This document shows positions 8,072-15,370 of a stretch of DNA of 38,411 nucleotides, piece by piece. Source of the stretch: Chitinophaga pinensis (GTDB taxonomy: Bacteria > Bacteroidota > Bacteroidia > NS11-12g > UBA9320); assembly GCA_945889315.1 (NCBI GenBank), contig CAMDBP010000017.1, positions 1-38,411 on the forward strand. Direction: 5' to 3'. The number at the start of each line of letters is the position of its first letter. Position 1 is the stretch's first letter. The notes below the pieces were generated by a model. The model was not told where the DNA came from, made no database searches, and saw only the letters and a program-made list of their open reading frames with translations. A program made the translations under genes and the position numbers.

Positions 8072-8106
8072 AAAAGCCTCCCAGCATTCATCGTGCTTAG
8101 AAGGCT
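8068..8106 (-). terminator. Intrinsic terminator of the DUF2892-HMA-rhodanese operon
   Basis: Read on the minus strand, AGCCT and AGGCT (8102-8106 and 8075-8079) form the lower stem, with an inner AGCA/TGCT pair, followed by a run of six T (8070-8075). It lies in the convergent gap after the GldL-like gene, and its T-run has the right polarity for the minus-strand operon. Confidence 0.6.
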
Positions 8107-8131
8107 CTAACTCTAAAATAAATTAAATCTA

Positions 8132-8413
8132 CTACGACGTTTGTCTCATTGCATAATCAACGTCCATCCAGCCACCGCCGTTAAAACACTCAATTCCTTG
8201 GCTTTGTAAAAAGCCTGTCGCTTGACCACTTCTGCCACCGCTTAAGCAACAAAGTACTATCGGTCCTTCGATGTTTTTAAACTCCGCAATTCTCTCAGGA
8301 ACTTCGTTCAATGGAATATTAATGGAACCCGAAACGTGTCCACCCCTAAATTCATCCGCAGAGCGCACATCTACCAATTGCGCTCCATTTTTTAGTAATT
8401 CTTCTATTGTCAT
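8132..8413 (-). CDS. Single-domain rhodanese-like sulfurtransferase
   Basis: A 93-residue single-domain rhodanese that would carry sulfane sulfur as a cysteine persulfide. QLVDVRSADEFRGGHVSGSINIPL is the family N-terminal half, and the active loop is Cys56-LSGG-Arg61, an intact CxxxxR loop. GGWMDVDY near the end is also typical. It has no signal peptide, so it acts in the cytosol. It is the last gene of a minus-strand run after the HMA (41-bp gap) and DUF2892 genes. E. coli YgaP joins a rhodanese to a membrane anchor of the DUF2892 type in one chain; here the parts are separate, suggesting cooperation at the membrane. Confidence 0.88.
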   Translation of the reverse strand: MTIEELLKNGAQLVDVRSADEFRGGHVSGSINIPLNEVPERIAEFKNIEGPIVLCCLSGGRSGQATGFLQSQGIECFNGGGWMDVDYAMRQTS

Positions 8414-8454
8414 TTTTATTAATTGTTGTTGTATTTATTTAACTATGAGCTAAA

Positions 8455-8739
8455 TCACGAACTCACCTTACCTATCATGCAATTCGCATAACTCTTAGCC
8501 TTCATAAGTAAACGATTTTCAGCAGTAGCTTCTGGATAACCCATTGCACTTAATTTGGTAATTATGTGCTCTCTCACGTTGTCCTCTTTATAATCTACGT
8601 TTATAGTCCCTTCTTCTATATTTACTTCTGTCGTGTAAACACCTTCAATCTCACTGATCTTGGCAGTAATACTCTTAGCGCAACCGTTGCACTTTATATT
8701 GGCGATGTGTAGTTTTTCAGAAATCATTTGGTTTGACAT
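8455..8739 (-). CDS. Heavy-metal-associated (HMA) domain protein
   Basis: A 94-residue ferredoxin-like HMA protein. KLHIANIKCNGCAKSITAKI places the metal-binding CxxC at Cys17 and Cys20. The first halves of metal-transport chaperones such as CopZ and MerP have this shape; the GMTC form is replaced by NIKC. The C-terminus has an extra tail with another Cys (SYANCMIGK). The frame is open back to 8772, but the ATG at 8739 gives the family-like start; that start lies within the end of the DUF2892 gene (16-bp overlap), implying translational coupling. Cu(I) or another soft metal is the probable ligand; the sequence cannot tell which. Confidence 0.82.
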   Translation of the reverse strand: MSNQMISEKLHIANIKCNGCAKSITAKISEIEGVYTTEVNIEEGTINVDYKEDNVREHIITKLSAMGYPEATAENRLLMKAKSYANCMIGKVSS

Positions 8740-8927
8740 GTATTTATTCCCAACATACTGTACAGCGGACAAAAGTTTACAAAACTTGTTGCTGCAAAAA
8801 TGACTGCGACTGCACCTAACGCCATTGCGAGCGTACCCTCAATCACATTGTTAACATAAAGCACTGCTATAAGTGTCGCCATACTTAGCCGAATAATCCT
8901 ATCGGTAGATCCCATATTCTTTTTCAT
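8724..8927 (-). CDS. DUF2892 (YgaP-like) two-helix membrane protein
   Basis: A 67-residue membrane protein with two helices (IIRLSMATLIAVLYVNNVIE and LAMALGAVAVIFAATSFVNF) and the family C-terminus NFCPLYSMLGINTCQ. The same domain forms the membrane part of E. coli YgaP, next to a rhodanese. It is the first gene of the operon, with a CATCTTTG promoter element four bases before the ATG and a 22-bp palindrome just upstream. The two Cys residues (in FCPLY and at INTC) are noteworthy if a persulfide is passed along. The role is inferred from YgaP only. Confidence 0.82.
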   Translation of the reverse strand: MKKNMGSTDRIIRLSMATLIAVLYVNNVIEGTLAMALGAVAVIFAATSFVNFCPLYSMLGINTCQTK

Positions 8928-8931
8928 AGCA

Positions 8932-8939
8932 CAAAGATG
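8932..8939 (-). promoter_or_regulatory. Putative -7 element (CATCTTTG) of the DUF2892-HMA-rhodanese operon
   Basis: One mismatch to TAnnTTTG, four bases before the ATG at 8927. The same octamer precedes the MBL hydrolase gene at 14181-14188. Confidence 0.45.
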
Positions 8940-8957
8940 GGCTCGCTAAATCATATA

Positions 8958-8979
8958 AAAGGTGACTTCTGTTACCTTT
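8958..8979. promoter_or_regulatory. 22-bp Crp/Fnr-like palindrome, candidate operator
   Basis: On the minus strand the arms are AAAGGTAAC and GTCACCTTT around AGAA; eight of nine arm positions are complementary. The size (22 bp), the GGTGA/GGTAA half-site and the six-base centre resemble Crp/Fnr-type sites. It starts about 19 bp upstream of the -7 element, where the -33 element should be, so a bound factor would touch polymerase. No regulator gene is in the window. Confidence 0.5.
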
Positions 8980-8989
8980 CCCTATGTGA

Positions 8990-10720
8990 TTAATAAAGTT
9001 TAAAAACGGGTAGCCTGTTATATTCCTTTTCGTAATGCGCAGATTGGGCATATATCCATTCAAGTTGCGCTTCTGCATCTCCAGCAAATTGGGGTTCATT
9101 TTGCTTCTTTTGTTCAAATGCTAACCGGAGCTCGCTGTTTGCTGACAGCATACTTGCAGCCTTATCTTCAAAAACATAGTCGCTGTAATGCTCCTTTTGC
9201 TGTAAAATAGCATCGAAAAAATTCCAGTTAAAATAACTATCAGGACTTTCCGGCTCCAGTAACTCAAGGATAAATCGGTCTTTGTCTGTACCCGTTTTAA
9301 TCAGATAGTCTCCCTTTTTAAAATGCCATAAAACAGTATCCTCGACCGCTTTTGTCGTATGATGCAGATAATGCTTTTCGTAGGGTGATTTCACTGTTTC
9401 ATAGCTCGCCATTTTATAGGCTACTACTTGCAATACTGTATCGTGTTGTAGTTCTTGTAGGGTAACGCCATTCCAACGAAGTCGTTCTTCTACATCCACA
9501 AATCCTCTACGAAGTAAATAGGCTTTAGGTTTATCCTTTTGACTAGAAGGCGACATATACCCATAATAATTCATGGTTTTGTCTATGGGTTTTTGGGTAT
9601 CATAAAACAATCTATCTTCTCCCGTTACATCGCTTTTTTTATACCCATATTCATATCCTTTAAAGGTGAATTTATCGACCCTACTTTTATCTAAGGTCCA
9701 ATCTATAGGCAATACTTTTGCTTGCGCTACGTAAGCCTTTTGTGCAGCACGTGTTTCTTTTAAACTTGCCGAATTTTGATTGCAAAATTCCATCGCACTC
9801 TGCAAAAAATCGTAGGTAGCCAGCACCCGTTGCTTGAACGGTTTAAGCATATGTGTTTCCGTCACAAAACCATATATATTATGCAGTGTGGTTAAACCAC
9901 TACTGTAGCGAGGTGAATCATAAAAAGTAGCATAATTATCCTTGAGCGGACCACCCCAATGATTGACATAAGGCACCATTGTTTGATTTTTGACAGTCAT
10001 TTTTAAGTTCATTTCAGGAATTAGTGTAGAACGCAAAAAGGTTCCCATTGAATAGCCCAATTTATCTGGCTGCGTAGACAAATAGGTCATGGTATACTGA
10101 TAATCTGCACCATTACTCACATGCGTTTCGATATACATATCTGGGTCTATTACGTGCAGTAATTTGGCAAAACTTTCTGCATTGCGGCTATCGCATTTTA
10201 CAAAATCCCGATTCAAATCTAGATTTTGTGCATTTCCTCTAAAACCATACTCCTCAGGGCCATCTTGATTGGCTCGGCTGTGGCTATTTCTGTTGAGCGC
10301 TCCTCCGATATTGTAGTACGGTATACATACTACAATACAAGAGTCTAACACCTTTTTATTACCAAAAGCTACGTCTCTAAAAAGCATCATACTCGCGTCT
10401 ACCCCATCCGGCTCCCCAGGGTGTATGGCATTGTTAATGAGGATTATGGTCTTGTGGCTGTCTTTAATTTTATCGAAAGAATATCCTTCTTTAGAAAGTG
10501 TTATGACATGCAAAGGATACCCTGCATCCGTCATTCCAAATTCCGCTATTTGCACATTTTCGGTACTTGAGGCAAGTGATTTCCACCATTGAATGCCTTC
10601 GTGGTATGAAGCTGACTGTGTGCCATTGGAAGTTTCGAAACGGGTAATGGGTTTCTTAGTAATAGGTTTATCCCAAGAAATGAATCCTGCAACCATGACT
10701 AAAAATAAAAATTTCTTCAT
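8990..10720 (-). CDS. Secreted M14 family zinc carboxypeptidase
   Basis: A 576-residue exported metallopeptidase. A signal peptide (MKKFLFLVMVAGFISW) is followed by the M14 catalytic domain. The zinc ligands are His100 and Glu103 of NNAIHPGEPDGVD and His200 of MYIETHVSNGADY. NLDLNRDF near residue 167 holds the substrate-binding Asn/Arg, and Glu288 in GFVTETHML is the likely catalytic Glu. About 250 further residues (330-576) form a C-terminal domain without a T9SS sorting tail, so it is probably periplasmic. The substrate is unknown: peptides or peptidoglycan stems are possible. It is a single-gene unit with its own TAGCTTTG element. Confidence 0.9.
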   Translation of the reverse strand: MKKFLFLVMVAGFISWDKPITKKPITRFETSNGTQSASYHEGIQWWKSLASSTENVQIAEFGMTDAGYPLHVITLSKEGYSFDKIKDSHKTIILINNAIHPGEPDGVDASMMLFRDVAFGNKKVLDSCIVVCIPYYNIGGALNRNSHSRANQDGPEEYGFRGNAQNLDLNRDFVKCDSRNAESFAKLLHVIDPDMYIETHVSNGADYQYTMTYLSTQPDKLGYSMGTFLRSTLIPEMNLKMTVKNQTMVPYVNHWGGPLKDNYATFYDSPRYSSGLTTLHNIYGFVTETHMLKPFKQRVLATYDFLQSAMEFCNQNSASLKETRAAQKAYVAQAKVLPIDWTLDKSRVDKFTFKGYEYGYKKSDVTGEDRLFYDTQKPIDKTMNYYGYMSPSSQKDKPKAYLLRRGFVDVEERLRWNGVTLQELQHDTVLQVVAYKMASYETVKSPYEKHYLHHTTKAVEDTVLWHFKKGDYLIKTGTDKDRFILELLEPESPDSYFNWNFFDAILQQKEHYSDYVFEDKAASMLSANSELRLAFEQKKQNEPQFAGDAEAQLEWIYAQSAHYEKEYNRLPVFKLY

Positions 10721-10724
10721 TCTG

Positions 10725-10732
10725 CAAAGCTA
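10725..10732 (-). promoter_or_regulatory. Putative -7 element (TAGCTTTG) for the M14 peptidase
   Basis: Perfect TAnnTTTG plus C, only four bases before the ATG at 10720, so the transcript would be leaderless. Confidence 0.55.
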
Positions 10733-10825
10733 GGCAATTTGAATTTTGACAGACCGTATTACGACTTTGCGATGCAATTAGCATGTGAACAAAATTTAAA
10801 CCTTGTAATTTGAATGCGAGTGCTT

Positions 10826-10833
10826 GACCTTTG
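10826..10833 (+). promoter_or_regulatory. Putative -7 element (GACCTTTG) for DUF2797
   Basis: One mismatch to TAnnTTTG, followed by C, with a TTG 20 bases upstream (10803-10805) as a possible -33 element. Seven bases to the ATG at 10841. Confidence 0.4.
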
Positions 10834-10840
10834 CCCTGGA

Positions 10841-11656
10841 ATGCAAATCACTGGAAATATCAGAATGATGGATACCGAACTACTCCATTCGGTGCCCCAA
10901 TACAAGCTCCCTATATACGATGTATTAGACTTCAAAGAGGTGGTAGATATGAATGCCCTACTTGGTCAAACTATCCGAATAGAATTTGAAGGACATTTCA
11001 ACTCTATTATCTCTGGCGAAAAAATGACGAAGTGTTTTGGTGACGGATTAACGTATAGAGAGTTTATGGAAAGTCCTATGGCTAGTCCCAGTATCATGCG
11101 ACCAGAACTCAGCCAAATACATGAAGGAATAGCACTTCGAGATTACGAATGGGAGGTAAAGCACCACTTACAACCACATGTTGTATATATTTCACTTACA
11201 AGCAATTACAAAGTGGGCGTAACGCGCGATACCAATATGCCTTACCGCTGGATAGACCAAGGCGCCACGCAGGCGATTGTACTTGCAGAAGTGCCTTATC
11301 GCCAACTTGCAGGACTTATAGAAGTAAATCTAAAAGAACACATTAGCGATAAAACTGCTTGGCAAAAAATGCTAAAAGGAGTTATAGACGAAACCAAAAC
11401 CATAACCGAAGTACGCGACGAAATGGCTGCCCTTGTACCCAAAGAATTCTCGCATTACCTATGCAAAACAACAGATATTACCGAAATAAATTATCCCGTG
11501 TTGGAGTTTCCAGACAAGGTGAAAAGCATGAAACTAGAAAAAGAAAAGGTAGTAGAAGGTAAACTCATGGGAATAAAAGGCCAATACCTCATACTTGACT
11601 CTGGCGTAACCAATATACGAAGTCAAACCGGGGCACGAGTAACGATAACGTATTAA
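10841..11656 (+). CDS. DUF2797 domain protein
   Basis: A 271-residue cytosolic protein of the DUF2797 family. The recognisable part is VYISLTSNYKVGVTRDTNMPYRWIDQGA near residues 115-142, followed by ATQAIVLAEVPYRQLAGLIE. The N-terminal segment that in many relatives carries a Cys-rich zinc site has few Cys here. The C-terminus GKLMGIKGQYLILDSGVTNIRSQTGARVTI looks like a small beta-barrel. The start is taken at 10841 because the ATG at 10814 would place the promoter element inside the gene and the conserved N-terminus (MQITGNIRMM) begins at 10841. The function is unknown. The CYTH gene follows after 46 bp on the same strand. Confidence 0.85.
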   Translation: MQITGNIRMMDTELLHSVPQYKLPIYDVLDFKEVVDMNALLGQTIRIEFEGHFNSIISGEKMTKCFGDGLTYREFMESPMASPSIMRPELSQIHEGIALRDYEWEVKHHLQPHVVYISLTSNYKVGVTRDTNMPYRWIDQGATQAIVLAEVPYRQLAGLIEVNLKEHISDKTAWQKMLKGVIDETKTITEVRDEMAALVPKEFSHYLCKTTDITEINYPVLEFPDKVKSMKLEKEKVVEGKLMGIKGQYLILDSGVTNIRSQTGARVTITY

Positions 11657-11702
11657 AATCTGCTAAAAAATAGCGAGTACCTTAAACCAACCCTAAAATT
11701 AT

Positions 11703-12167
11703 ATGGCACAAGAAATTGAACGCAAATTCCGAGTAGCAAATGATGATTGGCGAGCAATGGCAACCAGCTCTTCATCCCTAAAACAAGGTTACCTCAGTTC
11801 ATCGGCGGAGGCTACGGTAAGGGTTAGGCTTGAAGATAACCTTGGCACGCTTACTATTAAAAGTAAGACCAAAGGTATCACCCGAAATGAGTTTGAATAT
11901 GCTATACCAGCACAAGAGGCTAAAGAACTACTCATGCTGTGCAGGGGACCACTTATAGAGAAAATACGTTATCGCATACTTCAGGAGAATCATACGTGGG
12001 AAATCGACGTTTTTGAAGGAGATAACGATGGACTTATCATTGCCGAAATAGAATTGACTTCTGAAGACGATTATTTTGCCAAACCCCAATGGCTAGGAGA
12101 AGAAGTGTCTGGAGACTCACGATATTACAACTCAAACTTAGCAACCCATCCTTATGTTAACTGGTAG
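11703..12167 (+). CDS. CYTH domain protein (triphosphate tunnel metalloenzyme)
   Basis: A 154-residue CYTH protein. The signature ExExK is Glu4-x-Glu6-x-Lys8 in AQEIERKFRV. The tunnel is completed by VRVRLEDNLGTLTIKSKTKG, RNEFEYAIP, KIRYRI, WEIDVFEG and GLIIAEIELTSED, which contribute the Arg, Lys and acidic residues that bind triphosphate and metal. Bacterial stand-alone members are usually inorganic triphosphatases; adenylate cyclase activity is also known in the fold, so the substrate is open. The end overlaps the esterase start by 14 bp. Confidence 0.88.
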   Translation: MAQEIERKFRVANDDWRAMATSSSSLKQGYLSSSAEATVRVRLEDNLGTLTIKSKTKGITRNEFEYAIPAQEAKELLMLCRGPLIEKIRYRILQENHTWEIDVFEGDNDGLIIAEIELTSEDDYFAKPQWLGEEVSGDSRYYNSNLATHPYVNW

Positions 12168-12984
12168 TTACAATATCCATGCTGTGGCATGGAAGTCTTT
12201 TCTGTTTCTGGTTACTAGTTCACTATTTATCAGTTGTGTTTCCTTTAAACTAGCACACACCCTTCCTCCTACCACAACCTACCTAAAGAAAAGTTTTTCG
12301 AGCCCCAATTACACCTTGCCTTACCGAATCCTTTATCCCAAAGGATTTGATGGGACCACAAAATACCCATTAGTGTTCTTTTTGCACGGATCTGGGGAAC
12401 GCGGTACCGATAACGAAAAGCAACTGATTCATGGAGCTCAATTATTTTTAGACTCGATAGATAAATATCCGAGTATTGTGATTTTTCCTCAATGTAACCA
12501 CTCCGATTATTGGGCAAATATTGAACCTACGCAACTTAGTTTGTCTAACGATACACTAATTTTATTTCAAAACATTGAACAAGCAGGACCGTCTGCCACC
12601 GCACTAAATTTGCTTGTAGATAGTTTTCTTAATGAACCTACCACTGATTTAGCTAGGATATATCTTGCAGGCTTATCCATGGGTGGTATGGGCACCTCAC
12701 AACTATTGGCAACACGCCCAAATACATTTGCGGCGGCTACTGTTATTTGTGGGGCAGCGCCGTTGGATTATGTGCAGCAACTTCGCCAAACTCCCACACA
12801 ACTATTTCAAGGAATGCAAGACAATGTTGTATTCCCTATCAATAGCCAATTGTATTACGATGCAATTAAAGATAGTACAACCAAGCACCGATTAATCCTG
12901 TATCCAAATGCGGACCATCAATCTTGGAATAACGCATTTGCAGAAACAGATTTTTTACGTTGGATGTTTGATAAGAAAAGGTAG
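12154..12984 (+). CDS. Lipoprotein alpha/beta-hydrolase (predicted esterase/peptidase)
   Basis: A 276-residue serine hydrolase of the poly(3-hydroxybutyrate) depolymerase/esterase group. The catalytic triad is visible: Ser175 in AGLSMGGMG, Asp223 in GMQDNVVFP and His255 in PNADHQSWN. The oxyanion stretch is FFLHGSGERGTDNEKQL. A lipobox LFISC (Cys28) marks a lipoprotein; the basic part MAWKSF begins at a GTG at 12184 that would give a more normal signal length, so 12184 is an alternative to the ATG at 12154. It overlaps the CYTH gene by 14 bp and is probably co-expressed with it. The substrate is unknown. Confidence 0.85.
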   Translation: MLTGSYNIHAVAWKSFLFLVTSSLFISCVSFKLAHTLPPTTTYLKKSFSSPNYTLPYRILYPKGFDGTTKYPLVFFLHGSGERGTDNEKQLIHGAQLFLDSIDKYPSIVIFPQCNHSDYWANIEPTQLSLSNDTLILFQNIEQAGPSATALNLLVDSFLNEPTTDLARIYLAGLSMGGMGTSQLLATRPNTFAAATVICGAAPLDYVQQLRQTPTQLFQGMQDNVVFPINSQLYYDAIKDSTTKHRLILYPNADHQSWNNAFAETDFLRWMFDKKR

Positions 12985-13076
12985 ACCTAGGCTGGTTCGA
13001 ATAGACAAAAGTCTGCGTCTTTTAACACTTTCTGCGATGAATTATACTATATGCGTCATTCAAGACCTACCCTAGT

Positions 13077-13413
13077 ATGCAAAAAATCATTCTATTCATT
13101 GGCCCCCTTTGGCCTATCGGCACAAAAATGCACTCAACTTTGACGGAACAAATGATAATGTAAATTGAGGAACCAAATCTGCCTTTAATGTTGGTGGAGA
13201 TTCCATCACCATTGAGGCTTGGATATATGCCAATAGTTGAAAGACCAACATTTATGATGGAACTATTGTGAATAAAGAAAACAATGCAGATGATGGTGGC
13301 TAGTACTTTGATTAACCTAGCCGAATTGAATGCAGGAATCTATTTTTTGCAAGTAAAAAGTGAAACGGGTATTGGAACTAAACAACTAGTGGTGCATTTG
13401 TCACTGTCTTTAT
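13077..13413 (+). pseudogene. Relic of a secreted LamG-domain protein with T9SS sorting tail
   Basis: The 425-bp space 12985-13409 holds the ruin of a gene. An ATG at 13077 opens a signal-peptide-like MQKIILFI. Frame shifts, and from about 13118 the LamG start HKNALNFDGTNDNVN is readable, then TGA, GTKSAFNVGGDSITIEAW and IYANS, then TGA, KTNIYDGTIVNKEN and NADDGG, then TAG, YFD. A third frame from 13314 gives LNAGIYFLQVKSETG, a typical end of a type IX sorting domain, closing near the MBL gene end. Most of the LamG domain is deleted. Intact relatives would be large cell-surface proteins. The stops and frameshifts make a working product very unlikely. Confidence 0.8.
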
Positions 13414-14174
13414 TCTACAATCACCTGCAATTCGTCATAGGCTAAGAAAATGCCTGCAGGAAGTTCTTTTTGTACCTCTTCATGAAATCCCATTTGATGG
13501 CTCATGTGTATTAAATACGTTTCTTCAGCGTCTATTTCTTGGGCCAAGGCAACCGCTTGATCGAGGCTAAAATGTGAAACATGTTCGGTTTTGCGAAGAG
13601 CATTGAGCACCAAAATACGGGTCCCTTTAAGCTTTTCTTTTTCGGTATCACTGATATAATTCGCATCTGTTATATACGAAAAATCGCCAATTCTGTAGCC
13701 AAAAACAGGTAGTTTGTAGTGCATTACTTCAATAGGCATCACATCCAGATCGTTGATTTTAAAATTACCATTACGAATAACATGCAGATTTAGATGAGGG
13801 ACTCCAGGGTATTTATTTTCGGCAAACGCGTAATGAAAATCATTCTTTAGCACTTTCTCCACTTCTTCATTGGCATATACATCCATTGCTTCTTTGGTTT
13901 TCCAATTAAAACCTCGTATATCGTCAAAACCTGCAGTGTGATCTTTGTGTCCGTGGGTAAAAAGAATCGCATCTACCTTTTGTACTTTTTCGCGCAGCAT
14001 TTGTTGCCTAAAATCTGGTCCTGTATCAATAACAATGTTGGTATTCTCCGTTTCAATTAGAATACTGCTGCGTAACCTTTTATCCCTCGGATCTACTGAA
14101 GAGCACACCTCACACTGACACGCTATGATGGGCACTCCTTGCGATGTTCCTGTTCCTAAAAAGGTTACTTTCAT
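13410..14174 (-). CDS. MBL-fold metallohydrolase, PhnP-like
   Basis: A 254-residue metallo-beta-lactamase-fold enzyme. The start KVTFLGTGTSQGVPIIACQCEVC and DTGPDFRQQML fit the PhnP/RNase Z-like phosphodiesterase branch. The metal ligands are His74, His76, Asp78 and His79 of THGHKDHTAGFDD, Asp in ITDANYISD and His in HMSHQMGFHEE. The Cys-rich ACQCEVC near residues 18-24 is the family's extra zinc site. The substrate is probably a small cyclic nucleotide or phosphodiester compound. It is a single-gene unit with a CATCTTTG element six bases before the ATG. Confidence 0.87.
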   Translation of the reverse strand: MKVTFLGTGTSQGVPIIACQCEVCSSVDPRDKRLRSSILIETENTNIVIDTGPDFRQQMLREKVQKVDAILFTHGHKDHTAGFDDIRGFNWKTKEAMDVYANEEVEKVLKNDFHYAFAENKYPGVPHLNLHVIRNGNFKINDLDVMPIEVMHYKLPVFGYRIGDFSYITDANYISDTEKEKLKGTRILVLNALRKTEHVSHFSLDQAVALAQEIDAEETYLIHMSHQMGFHEEVQKELPAGIFLAYDELQVIVE

Positions 14175-14180
14175 TTAGAA

Positions 14181-14188
14181 CAAAGATG
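14181..14188 (-). promoter_or_regulatory. Putative -7 element (CATCTTTG) for the MBL hydrolase
   Basis: One mismatch to TAnnTTTG; six bases to the ATG at 14174. Confidence 0.4.
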
Positions 14189-14291
14189 CAAGTTAGAAAT
14201 GAATTACAAAATGTATAAAAACAGAAGTGGCTAAATCATCAACCACGTATACCCAATTGAAGCCAAAAAAAAGTATTTGCTAAATCCTATC

Positions 14292-15230
14292 TCAATAGAA
14301 TTTCTTCATTTGCTTGGCAAAATCCGATTTGAATAAATCACGACTTTTAAACACAGTAGAATTTAAAAACAGACTGAACCTAGGTAATATTGCGGAGGTT
14401 GGATCAGACAGAGGGTGCGAGTACTTTAGGCCTGTGAATACTTTCTTTAACTTAAATCCTACAGAACCATTTATACTTTCAGCTTGATTCGTTTTACTAT
14501 ACGAGCCCGAAATATTAAATTTATCGGTCGCAAAATCCATGGAAGCCTTACGGAACGATTCATTCTGGTGCACCACCATAAGTACATTTGGGAAAACAGT
14601 AAGCTTGCTCCCTAAGTTCAGAAAACCACCCAATGAAAAATTTGCTGCTATTGGAATTGATCTACTTTGACTTTTGACAAAGGATACATTTTGACCCAGA
14701 ATATGTTGCAGAGCCACTCCGGCAAAAATATTTTTACTGTTTACACTAACTCCAAGATCTAGATCCATAAAATCAAAACTAGATCGGAAATCGTCCACAT
14801 TATTTGCTGCGCCCATTTGTCCGTTCAAGTCCTGAAATTTATATCCACTATCATAACCAGGTATTGTAATGCTTCGTTGGTTAAGCTGTAGTGTTCCTCC
14901 GTATCTCCAATTAATATTTTTATTTGATCCTTTGTATTTTCTCCCGTAGGTAATATTCACCATGTTATTAGAAGCGTCAGGAGTATAGGTGCGCTCAATA
15001 CCCACCATATAATTACCTAATTTTAAGGGCAACCTACCTTCAACCATAAGTTGCAAACTCTTTCCATAATCTACATCGGAAATAATCCGAATTAAATCTT
15101 CTTGAGCTCCCGTATAAGCTGGATTTAGTTTTCCTGGTTGTTTAAAATCTTTCCCGTTTAGAAATTCTAAATTTTGACCAAAGAGCATTCCAGAAAAACT
15201 TAACAAGACTATAAAACCGACTCTTCTCAT
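14292..15230 (-). CDS. PorP/SprF family type IX secretion outer-membrane protein
   Basis: A 312-residue predicted outer-membrane beta-barrel. The signal peptide (MRRVGFIVLLSFSGMLFGQ) is followed by the family hallmark LNPAYTGAQEDL and alternating hydrophobic strands to the end. PorP/SprF proteins act with T9SS in secreting or anchoring particular cargoes such as SprB, usually encoded next to the cargo. Here the only T9SS-tail sequence nearby is the decayed LamG gene about 900 bp away, and no intact cargo is adjacent. It is a single gene with an AATATTTG element five bases before its ATG. Confidence 0.88.
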   Translation of the reverse strand: MRRVGFIVLLSFSGMLFGQNLEFLNGKDFKQPGKLNPAYTGAQEDLIRIISDVDYGKSLQLMVEGRLPLKLGNYMVGIERTYTPDASNNMVNITYGRKYKGSNKNINWRYGGTLQLNQRSITIPGYDSGYKFQDLNGQMGAANNVDDFRSSFDFMDLDLGVSVNSKNIFAGVALQHILGQNVSFVKSQSRSIPIAANFSLGGFLNLGSKLTVFPNVLMVVHQNESFRKASMDFATDKFNISGSYSKTNQAESINGSVGFKLKKVFTGLKYSHPLSDPTSAILPRFSLFLNSTVFKSRDLFKSDFAKQMKKFY

Positions 15231-15235
15231 GACGG

Positions 15236-15243
15236 CAAATATT
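15236..15243 (-). promoter_or_regulatory. Putative -7 element (AATATTTG) for PorP/SprF
   Basis: One mismatch to TAnnTTTG, plus C; five bases before the ATG at 15230. Confidence 0.4.
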
Positions 15244-15358
15244 TGTATAAATTGGCAGAAATAGGTATGAAAATGAGGGTAGTTGATAAATTAGTTGACC
15301 CAGTTATCACCTAAATTAAAATCCTGAAACTTATGGTTAAAAACTTAAACTCAAAACT

Positions 15359-15366
15359 TACCTTCG
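15359..15366 (+). promoter_or_regulatory. Putative -7 element (TACCTTCG) for the cca operon
   Basis: A TTCG variant of TAnnTTTG, four bases before the TTG start at 15371. Confidence 0.4.
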
Positions 15367-15370
15367 TTGC

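Noticed and set aside
8899-9117. Minus-strand 72-codon frame between the DUF2892 and M14 genes
   Set aside because: It lies out of frame over the M14 gene end and the promoter/operator region, with no family features.
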